Under the pieces are notes generated by a model. It worked only from the letters and a program-made list of their open reading frames with translations. It was not told the origin of the DNA and ran no database searches. Of a DNA stretch of 7,872 nt, positions 1 to 6,498 are shown piece by piece. Both the position numbers and the translations under genes were made by a program. The stretch comes from Acidobacteriota bacterium (GTDB taxonomy: Bacteria > Acidobacteriota > Terriglobia > UBA7540), in the NCBI GenBank assembly GCA_021828225.1, contig JAKASH010000118.1, positions 1-7,872 of the forward strand, read 5' to 3'. Positions within the stretch are counted from its first letter, which is position 1; each line of letters starts with the position of its first letter.

Positions 1-34
1 TGTTTTCTGTGAGTTGGTACAGCAGAAAGTCCCC

Positions 35-82
35 TTTTCCACAAGCTTTTCAACAAAGCTGTTGAAGACTTTTTATTGAAGA
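35..82. other. Cluster of DnaA-box-like 9-mers
   Basis: Seen directly: TTTTCCACA at 35-43 (one mismatch from the consensus TTATCCACA) and TTTTCAACA at 47-55. Their inverted relatives are TGTTGAAGA at 60-68 and TATTGAAGA at 74-82, so the motifs sit about 12-14 bp apart. Closely spaced degenerate boxes of this kind next to AT-rich DNA are typical of replication origins and dnaA promoters, but they also occur by chance. No dnaA, rpmH or other origin marker gene is visible. The call is an inference at low confidence. Confidence 0.25.
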
Positions 83-131
83 AATAAATGGGGTTTATAG
101 CAATTCCCCGCTCAGGCGAAGCCCCCCGCCA

Positions 132-161
132 GCACAGCCGGGAATGTGGCCTCGGCTGTGC
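132..161. terminator. Hairpin downstream of the parvulin-like gene, possible terminator or 3' UTR element
   Basis: GCACAGCCG (132-140) and CGGCTGTGC (153-161) form a perfect 9-bp GC-rich stem with a 12-nt loop, about 50 nt beyond the stop codon of the minus-strand gene ending at 210. No T-tract follows on the minus strand, so it is not a canonical intrinsic terminator. It could act with Rho, stabilise the 3' end, or be the inner arm of the larger fold bracketed by 110-115 and 167-172. Confidence 0.35.
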
Positions 162-209
162 GATTGCTGAGCAGGATTGGCCTGCCATTCAGGAGCGAAA
201 GCTGTCCAC

Positions 210-1208
210 TCAGGGATGAGACGGAGCCGCCGGGGTGGTAGAAGACTCGCCCGAAGCATCCCCGGGCGTCTTGAAGTAATCGGGGTCCATCCAGATATTG
301 GCTTTAGCCTTCAGGTCATCCAGGGTGGTCTTGAGCTTCTGCTGTCGCAATGAGGCCTCAATTTGTGATGAGACGGCTTGCATGTCCGGCTGCTGAAGCT
401 TCAGCATCTGCAGGAGAACCAGAGCCTGCGGTGTATCCACGGGCTCGGAGAACTGGTTAGCCTTGAGTTCGAAAGCGGCTTTGTCCAGGGCGGGAAGCAT
501 TTCTCCCTTGCGCACCGTCACCGGTTCGGGGTTCACCATGACAGTGTTTGGAACATTAAATTGCTTTGCTACCTGCTTGAGGTCGGTCCCGGCCTCGACA
601 GCTTTTTGAATCGCCGCCAGGCGAGCCTTCGCTTCTTCGACAGGGAGACCCGGAGTGCCGGCCTTTGCATCTGCCGGCTTCTTTCTGACAACGAACTCCC
701 GGATTTGTGCTTCTTCGAACTCACCCTTGTGGGCATTGTAGTAGGTGCTGATTTCATCCGGGCTGACCTTGATATTCTCCGCAATTCTCTGATATTCCTC
801 CTGAGCCAGCATCTGGAGCTTTTCGAGTGCGAGCTTTCGCTGAAATTCGGGCGAGGTATCCAGGTGCTCGCTCTGCGCCTTCTGGGAAAGCAAGACCATC
901 ATGGCATATTCATCGCCAACGGGCTTCCGTCCCCGGAGCGCCACAGCCCTCTGAACCTGGGGGCTGAGACTGCTGATCAGGTAATCAATATCGGCCTTGG
1001 TGACTTTGGCCTCTCCCACTTTCAGCACCACCTTTCGGGGTGACGAAGCTTCAGCCGATGCGCGGCTTGCAGAGGAACTTCCGGCCGCCGGTTTACCCTT
1101 GGATTGTGACGCGGGCGAACTTTGCGCGAAGCCGACCAGGGTGGACAACGCTCCCGCTAACAGACTGTTCAAGACGATACGTGCCATTTTCCGGCGCCGA
1201 ATTTCCAT
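210..1208 (-). CDS. Secreted SurA/PpiC-type parvulin-like folding factor
   Basis: Predicted 332-residue exported protein. An n-region rich in Arg/Lys (residues 2-10) and a hydrophobic core (about 11-26) form a Sec signal peptide, with cleavage likely near FAQ-SS (residues 27-31). A Ser/Ala/Lys-rich linker follows (about 30-57), then an alpha-helical SurA-N-like segment (58-165) and a parvulin-like rotamase fold (about 168-270). Diagnostic stretches are GTDLKQVAKQF (207-217) and KAAFELKANQFSEPVDTP (243-260). A C-terminal helix runs to about 308, then a disordered tail. Members of this family act in the periplasm as chaperones or prolyl isomerases for outer-membrane proteins. The two histidines expected in the parvulin active site are replaced (E171 and V264), so a chaperone role without catalysis is more likely. 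An in-frame ATG at 1244 would add 12 residues. The ATG at 1208 is preferred because it follows a strong Shine-Dalgarno and gives a proper signal peptide. Confidence 0.85.
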   Translation of the reverse strand: MEIRRRKMARIVLNSLLAGALSTLVGFAQSSPASQSKGKPAAGSSSASRASAEASSPRKVVLKVGEAKVTKADIDYLISSLSPQVQRAVALRGRKPVGDEYAMMVLLSQKAQSEHLDTSPEFQRKLALEKLQMLAQEEYQRIAENIKVSPDEISTYYNAHKGEFEEAQIREFVVRKKPADAKAGTPGLPVEEAKARLAAIQKAVEAGTDLKQVAKQFNVPNTVMVNPEPVTVRKGEMLPALDKAAFELKANQFSEPVDTPQALVLLQMLKLQQPDMQAVSSQIEASLRQQKLKTTLDDLKAKANIWMDPDYFKTPGDASGESSTTPAAPSHP

Positions 1209-1216
1209 ACTGCATA

Positions 1217-1222
1217 CTCCTT
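1217..1222 (-). promoter_or_regulatory. Shine-Dalgarno that fixes the parvulin-like start
   Basis: On the minus strand AAGGAG occupies 1222-1217, eight nucleotides before the ATG at 1208. No comparable site precedes the upstream in-frame ATG at 1244, so the shorter start is chosen. Confidence 0.75.
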
Positions 1223-1345
1223 GTTTAATTAGACTCATAAGCAAAATTACCCCATATTACCACAAGAATCGTTTGGCCGCATGGTGTTTTGAATCGCCCG
1301 TACCGACATGCCGTTCCGGGCTGAATCGACACACGAAGGCTCAGC

Positions 1346-1384
1346 ATCGGAAACTCTACCTGGCGTTTAAGTAGAGTTTCCGAT
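1346..1384. terminator. Perfect 14-bp inverted repeat between the hydrolase and parvulin-like genes
   Basis: ATCGGAAACTCTAC (1346-1359) and its exact complement GTAGAGTTTCCGAT (1371-1384) are separated by 11 nt. The element lies 44 nt past the stop codon of the minus-strand hydrolase gene and about 125 nt upstream of the next gene's Shine-Dalgarno, so its position suits a terminator. No T-run follows on either strand, so termination would not be classical. A 10-bp palindrome, ACGCTAGCGT, sits beside it at 1394-1403. An operator or a small transposed repeat are alternatives. Confidence 0.45.
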
Positions 1385-1427
1385 TGCCGTCTGACGCTAG
1401 CGTTTGGTGGACTGTCCTGCTGGCTTC

Positions 1428-3599
1428 TTACTGCCCGCCCTGCTTTCCAGAGAGCAGGCCCAGCGACTCCGGCGAGGGCAGAGGCTTGCCCTGGTCGTAC
1501 TCGCCACGGATCTCCGAGTACTTGGCGATCAGCCCTTGCCACAGATCGCTGTTGCGCTTATAGAGTTGCAGCATGTTGGGCATCCAGTTGGGAAGGTTTT
1601 CGCTCAGCCAGAGCTTGCGGTAAAGTTCAGTCAAACGAGTGGTGTAGTCGCGCAGATCCTGCAAACGCCCGTTGGTGGAGTCGATATCGGAAAGGTCGGG
1701 ATACACCATCCGGCGGTTTTTCCCGCTTTCGCTGGCAACCGCGTCCGCATACCGCTCGGAAATTTCCTGGGCGAACTGATATCGCATCCCAAGAGCGTCA
1801 AGCCGCAGAGCTGCAAATTTCAGGCTTTGCAGGGCGCCGCCGTTACGCTTGGCCTGGCTGGCGTGGTTGACAAAGACAGTGTAGTCGTGTTCGGCTGTCA
1901 TGCGGATCAGAGAAGCGACCGGCAATCCCTTTTCGACCTGTTTCCGGCCGATGTTTGAAAAGGGGTTTACCCAGAAAAGTGCGTCGCTTGCTCCTCCGTA
2001 GTGCATGTCATATTGTTCGACAGGCTTTCCGGCCCGCATGATCTCATTGATGTGGCTGAGACTCATCATGGCATCGACAAGCCGCGGGTCGGGATCGCGG
2101 AAGAAGTCCCAGTCAAACTTACGATTGAAGTCCTGTACGTTAGTCTGCCCGGACTCCCAGGCGCAGGCGGCGCCATAAACGATGGACCACCAGCCCGGTG
2201 CAAACATGGTCTCGCCGTCATCGTTCCAAACCGTAATGATCGTGCCGATGGCGCCTACTTGCTTTCCGTCGGTCAGGAAGTGTTCGATGTTGTAGGCGGC
2301 TTCCTCATAATCGGGCACGATGACGCTGGTGTTCCCGACCCACGGGCAAACAAAGACCTTCATGCCGGTGCCTGAAAACGGCTTCAGCCACCTCATGTAG
2401 CTCTTCTGCGCGCCATAGACCCAACTGGCGACAATCAGATTCTTAGGCAGGCTCGAAATCATCTCGGGATGTTCGGTGGCAATATCGCCCCAGAACATGA
2501 CCTTCTTGTTGTAGCTCTCCACCAGTTTGGCGACGCGGATCAGGTTGTCGACGTAGACCCTGCCGTAGCCTTCCTTCTCCACCAGTTCCTTGCTGCGGCC
2601 TTTGCCGAGTTCAAAGGTTTCATCGCATCCGATGTTGTAGATTGACGATGGAAACACCGGCAGCATCTGTTCGTACATCTTATTCAGGAAGTCGAGTTCG
2701 TGGGGGTCTTGCGGAGCCAGCACGTATCCGTGCGGCCGTTCGGCCAGGTTGGTGTACTGCTCAAACCGCAGGACCTTGTGCAGGTGTCCGCAGGCCTCCG
2801 TTGCGGGGACAATCTCCACGTGGTAGCGGGCCGCGTAAGCCACCAGCTTGTTCCAGTCGGAACGGGTAAGCGTGTCGCTCAAGATGCCCCACAGTGGCTG
2901 CCCCTGCAGCCGGAAGGAATCTTCCATGTACATGTAGAGTTGATTCATCTTGAACTGGGCAATGGTTCGGACGATCTTCTTGAGGTAGCTGAGCTTCGGA
3001 ACTGGACCGCGGCTCATGTCGACCTGGGTGCCACGATACTCGAGGGCCGGCCAGTCACGAACCTGCACGCCGAGAATCCTGGTTTCCTGGCCGACAGGAA
3101 CCACAAGCTGGCGCAACGTCTGCGCGCCGTAAAACAATCCAGAGCCATCCTTGCCCGCCAGTACGATGCTTTCAGGCTCAACGTCCAGAACATAGCCCTG
3201 GTCGCCGATCCCGTTTGTGCTCAGATTCCGGCCTGAGAGCAGATTGCGCATGGCAGGCTGGTCGAATCGTCCCATGATGATTGCCGGAACGCCCTGCGGC
3301 GGCTCGGGCAAAGCCATGATCGGAAACTCATGGCCTGTGACCAGCCTCAGCTCTTTTTGAACGCGCTGGGCGGCGAAGAGATCTTTGTGAGCGACGGGCG
3401 TCAGCAGGACGATTTCGAGATCGGTCTTTACGTCGAACGGCTGCATTCGTGTCTGGAGTTCCCGCGGTTGTGGAATCAGCATGGGTTGCTGCGCGGAGAG
3501 GGTGGGAGGAAAGATGATGGCACCGACTGCGAAGAGCAGTAAAAAAATCCATCCTGCAGACCGAAGTGGATGCGGATTTGCCGAAGTTGAACAGTGCAT
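1428..3599 (-). CDS. Secreted glycoside hydrolase family 20, beta-N-acetylhexosaminidase-like
   Basis: Predicted 723-residue exported enzyme that would remove terminal N-acetylhexosamines from glycans such as chitin or peptidoglycan fragments. A signal peptide spans residues 1-36 (hydrophobic core WIFLLLFAVGAIIF, cleavage at LSA-QQ). A GH20b-type alpha/beta domain follows (about 40-180), including LIPQPRELQ and GLFYGAQTLRQLV. The catalytic TIM barrel (about 185-470) begins at YRGTQVDMSRGPVPK. Its catalytic Asp-Glu pair is in the GCDE motif (D326-E327), and VWNDDGE (457-463) lies near the barrel end. The remaining 250 residues look mainly helical. GH20 enzymes use substrate-assisted catalysis, with the acetamido group as nucleophile, positioned by the Asp, and the Glu as acid/base. 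The usual HxGGDE is NIGCDE here, so specificity could differ. The ATG at 1428-frame position 3599 has a near-perfect Shine-Dalgarno; an in-frame ATG at 3650 lacks one and would bury the signal peptide. Confidence 0.85.
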   Translation of the reverse strand: MHCSTSANPHPLRSAGWIFLLLFAVGAIIFPPTLSAQQPMLIPQPRELQTRMQPFDVKTDLEIVLLTPVAHKDLFAAQRVQKELRLVTGHEFPIMALPEPPQGVPAIIMGRFDQPAMRNLLSGRNLSTNGIGDQGYVLDVEPESIVLAGKDGSGLFYGAQTLRQLVVPVGQETRILGVQVRDWPALEYRGTQVDMSRGPVPKLSYLKKIVRTIAQFKMNQLYMYMEDSFRLQGQPLWGILSDTLTRSDWNKLVAYAARYHVEIVPATEACGHLHKVLRFEQYTNLAERPHGYVLAPQDPHELDFLNKMYEQMLPVFPSSIYNIGCDETFELGKGRSKELVEKEGYGRVYVDNLIRVAKLVESYNKKVMFWGDIATEHPEMISSLPKNLIVASWVYGAQKSYMRWLKPFSGTGMKVFVCPWVGNTSVIVPDYEEAAYNIEHFLTDGKQVGAIGTIITVWNDDGETMFAPGWWSIVYGAACAWESGQTNVQDFNRKFDWDFFRDPDPRLVDAMMSLSHINEIMRAGKPVEQYDMHYGGASDALFWVNPFSNIGRKQVEKGLPVASLIRMTAEHDYTVFVNHASQAKRNGGALQSLKFAALRLDALGMRYQFAQEISERYADAVASESGKNRRMVYPDLSDIDSTNGRLQDLRDYTTRLTELYRKLWLSENLPNWMPNMLQLYKRNSDLWQGLIAKYSEIRGEYDQGKPLPSPESLGLLSGKQGGQ

Positions 3600-3603
3600 G
3601 AGA

Positions 3604-3611
3604 ACCTCCTT
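3604..3611 (-). promoter_or_regulatory. Strong Shine-Dalgarno that fixes the GH20 start
   Basis: On the minus strand AAGGAGGT occupies 3611-3604, four nucleotides before the ATG at 3599. The match to the anti-Shine-Dalgarno is almost complete, and the resulting N-terminus is a standard signal peptide, so the in-frame ATG at 3650 is rejected. Confidence 0.8.
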
Positions 3612-3708
3612 GTGGTTCGAAAGCTCCGTATGGCTGCTGGCGCCCCTCAATTTCGTGGAGTGGGATGCCTGGCACTTTGTGACAGATTCGCGGAAAGCAG
3701 AACTCCGA

Positions 3709-3738
3709 AGTTTATTGATCTTATGAAGTTAATGTCAA
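3709..3738 (-). promoter_or_regulatory. Candidate sigma-70 promoter for the GH20 gene
   Basis: On the minus strand a consensus -35 TTGACA (3738-3733) is followed after 18 bp by TAAACT (3714-3709), four of six matches to TATAAT. Transcription would begin near 3702, giving an untranslated leader of roughly 100 nt before the start at 3599. The surrounding DNA is AT-rich and non-coding, which supports the call. The -10 assignment is the weaker half. Confidence 0.5.
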
Positions 3739-3750
3739 GCGACGTTTTTT

Positions 3751-3781
3751 ATGGTGGCTCCTGGCCCAGGTGCCGCACCAT
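3751..3781. repeat. Interrupted dyad in the divergent promoter region
   Basis: ATGGTG (3751-3756) pairs with CACCAT (3776-3781). Inside them GC-T-CCTGG pairs with CCAGG-T-GC, giving an imperfect hairpin with a 2-nt bulge and one T-T mismatch. It sits 12 bp upstream of the -35 of the GH20 promoter and about 90 bp before the uvrB -35. Six T residues precede it on the plus strand and no T-tract follows on either strand, so it does not look like an intrinsic terminator. A regulator-binding site is possible. Confidence 0.35.
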
Positions 3782-3872
3782 GGGTGGAGCGTCTGTGCAT
3801 TAGCAAGTTCCTGAGGTCATCGCCAATCGCCGAAGCGCTGCGGTTTGCGATGAGGCCACTCGAACTCTCGGC

Positions 3873-3900
3873 ATGACTGGCTTTGGTAGAGGGATATAAT
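3873..3900 (+). promoter_or_regulatory. uvrB promoter with perfect -10
   Basis: A perfect TATAAT lies at 3895-3900, preceded after 16 bp by ATGACT (3873-3878), four of six matches to the -35 consensus. Transcription would start near 3907 and leave a leader of about 36 nt. The -10 lies inside the in-frame extension that begins at a TTG at 3883, which rules that codon out as the real start. I see no complete LexA site of the E. coli (CTGT-N8-ACAG), Bacillus (GAAC-N4-GTTC) or alphaproteobacterial (GTTC-N7-GTTC) type. Confidence 0.65.
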
Positions 3901-3942
3901 AATTTCATTGAGCTGGAAAAACATCCGAATTTCAGGGAGCGC

Positions 3943-5970
3943 ATGGACTTTAAACTTGTTTCCGATTACCGGCCACGAGGCGACCAGGTTACCGCTATCG
4001 AGCAACTGATGCGCGGGATTAATGACGGAAGGCAGCATCAAGTTCTGCTCGGGGTGACGGGTTCCGGGAAGACTTTCACAATGGCCAAGGTGATTGAGGC
4101 GGCCAACCGGACGACGTTGATCCTGGCGCACAACAAGACGCTTGCGGCGCAGCTCTATCAGGAGTTTCGGGGATTTTTCCCCCAGAACGCGGTCGAGTAT
4201 TTTGTGAGTTACTACGACTATTACCAGCCCGAAGCCTATATCCCATCGAGCGACGTTTATATCGAAAAGGAAGCCACTATCAATGACGAGCTGGACAAGC
4301 TGCGCATGTCGGCCACGCGCTCGCTCTTCGAGCGCCGGGACTGCCTGATTGTGGCCAGCGTGAGTTGCATCTACGGCCTGGGCTCGCCGGAAGCCTATTA
4401 CGGAATGCTCTTGCTTCTCGAGAAAGGTCAGAAGATTGCGCGCCAGGACGTGCTGCGGCGCCTGGTCGAGATCCAGTACGAACGCAACGACATGGACTTT
4501 CGGCGGGGGACTTTCCGCGTGCGCGGCGATGTGATCGAGGTCTATCCGACTTACGAGGACAACGCCTATCGCATCGAGCTTTGGGGAGACGAGATCGAAT
4601 CGCTTGCCCAGATCGATCCGCTTCTGGGCCAGGTCAAGGAGACCTTGACACGGTTGCCAATCTATCCCCGCACTCACTACGTGATGCCTCGCGACCAGCG
4701 CGAACTGGCAATTGAAAGGATTCTCGGCGAACTCGATTGGTGGCGCAGTGAGCTCGAAAAGCAGGGCAAGATGGTCGAGGCCCAGCGCGTTCACCAGCGG
4801 ACGATGTTTGACGTCGAGATGATGAAAGAGATGGGCTACTGCCACGGTATCGAGAATTACTCGCGCCACCTTTCAGGGCGCCTGCCCGGCGAGCCTCCGC
4901 CCACACTGCTCGATTATCTGCCTCAGGACGCCATGATGTTCATCGATGAGAGCCACCAGACCATCCCTCAGCTTCATGGAATGTTCCGCGGAGATCGTTC
5001 GCGCAAGCAGACGCTGGTGAATTACGGTTTTCGTCTCCCATCGGCGCTCGATAACCGGCCGCTGACGTTTGATGAGTTCGAGCACCGCGCGCGGCAGACC
5101 ATTTATGTCTCGGCAACTCCGGGTCCTTACGAGCTGACGAAAGCGGGTGGGGAAGTCGTCGAACAGATCATTCGGCCCACCGGACTGGTGGACCCGGAAA
5201 TTGAAGTCCGCGCAACGCGCAACCAGGTTGACGACCTTCTGGATGAAATCCGCAAGCGCGCCGAGGCCAATGAACGTGTCCTGGTGACCACGCTGACCAA
5301 GCGCATGGCCGAGGACCTGGCGGAATACTATGCCGAGGTCGGTGTCCGGTGCCGATACCTACACTCGGAAATCGAAACTCTCGAGCGGGTGAAGATTCTC
5401 CGCGATCTGCGCCGTGGCGAGTTCGATGTCCTGATCGGCATCAACCTGCTGCGAGAGGGCCTCGATCTGCCGGAAGTTTCCCTGGTGGCCATTCTCGACG
5501 CTGACAAGGAAGGCTATTTGCGTTCAGCGGGCGCCTTGATCCAGACCATGGGCCGTGCCGCAAGGCACCTGCACGGCAGAGCGATTCTTTACGGCGACAA
5601 TATGACCGAATCCATGCGCCAGGCCATGGCGGAGACCAGCCGCCGGCGCGCCATCCAGCTCCAATACAACGAGGAGAACGGAATCACTCCGGAAAGCATT
5701 ATCAAGCCTGTCGACATGGCTCTCGCCGCCATTGTCGAGGCGGACTACATGACCGTTCCGTCGGAAGTCGAGGCGGACGAAGTAACCTCGCAGGATCAGC
5801 TGGATGAAATGATCAGGAGCCTGGAAAACCAGATGCGTGAGGCCGCGAAGCAATTCGAGTTTGAAAAGGCGGCCCGGCTGCGCGATCGCGTCAAAGCCTT
5901 GCGGGAAAAGGAAGCGGGCTTTGTGCCGGCGCTGAAAGATGAGCGAGCCGAACAGCCTCGGAAGGGTTAA
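3943..5970 (+). CDS. uvrB: UvrABC excision nuclease subunit B
   Basis: UvrB, 675 residues, the normal family length. It is the DNA-damage verification subunit of nucleotide excision repair: UvrA loads it, it opens the helix with its ATPase and beta-hairpin, then recruits UvrC for incision. Visible motifs are Walker A GVTGSGKT (37-44), the beta-hairpin stretch [12 protein letters not shown] (90-101) that clamps DNA, Walker B/DESH at 335-338, helicase motif V around [14 protein letters not shown], motif [10 protein letters not shown] (534-541), and a C-terminal UVR coiled-coil motif (about 617-652) that contacts UvrC. All key residues are present, so it should be active. The start is the ATG at 3943, matching the conserved N-terminus ([15 protein letters not shown]); GGGAG lies three nt before it, which is close. 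A TTG at 3883 is upstream of the likely transcription start. The gene is monocistronic here and divergent from GH20. Confidence 0.97.
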   Translation: MDFKLVSDYRPRGDQVTAIEQLMRGINDGRQHQVLLGVTGSGKTFTMAKVIEAANRTTLILAHNKTLAAQLYQEFRGFFPQNAVEYFVSYYDYYQPEAYIPSSDVYIEKEATINDELDKLRMSATRSLFERRDCLIVASVSCIYGLGSPEAYYGMLLLLEKGQKIARQDVLRRLVEIQYERNDMDFRRGTFRVRGDVIEVYPTYEDNAYRIELWGDEIESLAQIDPLLGQVKETLTRLPIYPRTHYVMPRDQRELAIERILGELDWWRSELEKQGKMVEAQRVHQRTMFDVEMMKEMGYCHGIENYSRHLSGRLPGEPPPTLLDYLPQDAMMFIDESHQTIPQLHGMFRGDRSRKQTLVNYGFRLPSALDNRPLTFDEFEHRARQTIYVSATPGPYELTKAGGEVVEQIIRPTGLVDPEIEVRATRNQVDDLLDEIRKRAEANERVLVTTLTKRMAEDLAEYYAEVGVRCRYLHSEIETLERVKILRDLRRGEFDVLIGINLLREGLDLPEVSLVAILDADKEGYLRSAGALIQTMGRAARHLHGRAILYGDNMTESMRQAMAETSRRRAIQLQYNEENGITPESIIKPVDMALAAIVEADYMTVPSEVEADEVTSQDQLDEMIRSLENQMREAAKQFEFEKAARLRDRVKALREKEAGFVPALKDERAEQPRKG

Positions 5971-6158
5971 GAGGGGCTTTGTTCGCTGTGGGTGGACTTG
6001 ATGTCGTGAAAGTGTTGTGCCGGTTTTTTTTCCGGGAACCCTTTTCGTAAAGGTTGCCAGATCCAGGTGCGAATCCCCGCTACCACGAAGGCAAGCGCAA
6101 TGGCGGCATAGAATAAGAGCAGGAAAACTATGAAAATGCTTGCAAGAAGATCGTCCAT
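5967..6158 (-). CDS. Small single-pass membrane protein, unrecognised
   Basis: I do not recognise this 63-residue protein. One long hydrophobic segment (about residues 4-29, rich in Leu, Ile, Phe, Ala and Val) is followed by an aromatic/basic boundary [11 protein letters not shown] and then a polar tail of about 25 residues with several His and Lys. By the positive-inside rule the tail would be cytoplasmic. Codons look chromosomal. A modest Shine-Dalgarno, AAGGA (6175-6171), lies 12 nt from the ATG, longer than ideal. A candidate promoter precedes it, inside a tandem repeat. The stop overlaps the uvrB stop by three bases, so the pair converges with no gap. An A8 run within codons 43-46 could promote slippage. 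It might be a small membrane regulator, but nothing shows the function. It could also be a chance reading frame. Confidence 0.6.
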   Translation of the reverse strand: MDDLLASIFIVFLLLFYAAIALAFVVAGIRTWIWQPLRKGFPEKKPAQHFHDIKSTHSEQSPS

Positions 6159-6184
6159 AAATGTTGATTTTCCTTATTCCCTTG

Positions 6185-6213
6185 GTTAGATGCATCAAAG
6201 CTTTAATCGTCAC
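6185..6213 (-). promoter_or_regulatory. Candidate promoter of the small membrane-protein gene
   Basis: On the minus strand GTGACG (6213-6208) and TCTAAC (6190-6185) each match four of six consensus positions with 17-bp spacing. Transcription would start near 6178, about 20 nt before the ATG at 6158. The -35 lies in the gene-proximal copy of the 26-bp repeat, so the second copy would sit just upstream, where an activator or extra RNA polymerase contacts would bind. This is an inference from position and spacing. Confidence 0.35.
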
Positions 6214-6251
6214 TTGAAAACCCTCGCTTTAATCGTCACTTGAAAACCCTC
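6200..6251. repeat. Perfect 26-bp tandem direct repeat, two copies
   Basis: Positions 6200-6225 and 6226-6251 are identical base for base, with no spacer. Each copy begins GCTTTAATCG and ends GAAAACCCTC. The unit is not a multiple of three and is not in a called gene, so it is non-coding. The minus-strand reading contains TTTTCAAGTGACGATTAAAG. It may be an iterated regulator-binding site for the gene at 5967-6158, a recent replication-slippage duplication, or the leftover end of a transposable element with repeated terminal boxes. Two copies without spacers do not make a CRISPR array. Confidence 0.9.
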
Positions 6252-6467
6252 AGAAATATCTTTGACGCAGGAGCGGTTGCGCTTCGGAAGTGATATCTCC
6301 GTCGCATTGAAGCCATTACAATAGCCGCATTTTTCTCCTCGCCTATTTATCGGACATTTTCTCAGCCTTCTTTCATGGGTTTTCCGTATCAAGACCGAGC
6401 GAAGCCAAAATTAGTTCCGCTTTTTCGTCACGACGGATTGCCTGAGCGGACAAAGCTGCGCTGACTT

Positions 6468-6498
6468 CTGACGTCAAAGCAAGGTAAGCTGCTAAAAT
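6468..6498 (+). promoter_or_regulatory. Weak candidate promoter of the DUF2520 gene
   Basis: TAAAAT (6493-6498) resembles a -10 and CTGACG (6468-6473) a -35, but the spacing is 19 bp, wider than ideal. The -10 is framed by a 6-bp inverted repeat, AAGCTG (6486-6491) and CAGCTT (6500-6505), which could be an operator or chance. TAGAAT at 6516-6521 is a better hexamer but lies too near the start codon to leave room for the Shine-Dalgarno. Confidence 0.3.

Larger units (their letters stand above)
1..209. other. Non-coding stretch downstream of the parvulin-like gene
   Basis: No convincing open reading frame is present. The left part (35-82) is AT-rich and carries four 9-mers resembling DnaA boxes. 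The right part (110-172) can fold: GCTCAG at 110-115 pairs with CTGAGC at 167-172 and encloses a perfect 9-bp hairpin (132-140 with 153-161). This is the 3' flank of the minus-strand gene ending at 210, so the fold may lie in its 3' UTR. No tRNA-like cloverleaf was seen. What lies to the left is outside the window. Confidence 0.6.

Noticed and set aside
378..1043. Plus-strand 221-codon frame opposite the parvulin-like gene
   Set aside because: It lies wholly antisense to a well-supported exported protein and shows no recognisable domain or ribosome-binding site.
1404..3236. Several plus-strand frames opposite the GH20 gene (1404-1958, 2001-2375, 2700-3236)
   Set aside because: They are all shadows of the GH20 coding strand, without family features or start signals.
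3883..3942. TTG-initiated 20-residue extension of UvrB
   Set aside because: A perfect -10 box lies inside it, and the conserved UvrB N-terminus begins at the ATG at 3943.
3817..4869. Minus-strand 350-codon frame opposite uvrB
   Set aside because: It is antisense to uvrB, whose motifs are all intact. Long antisense frames are common over GC-rich conserved genes.
6024..6031. T8 run after uvrB as an intrinsic terminator
   Set aside because: The bases before it do not form a stable GC-rich stem. The run is explained by Glu-Lys-Lys codons of the small gene on the other strand.
5524..6213. Minus-strand 229-codon frame over the uvrB 3' end and the small gene
   Set aside because: Most of it is antisense to the conserved uvrB C-terminus, and the rest competes with the better-formed small membrane-protein frame.
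6200..6251. CRISPR array
   Set aside because: There are only two copies, directly abutting without spacers, and no cas genes nearby.
6210..6392. Minus-strand 60-codon frame in the intergenic region
   Set aside because: It has a TTG start without a Shine-Dalgarno, no domain-like features, and it ends inside the tandem repeat.
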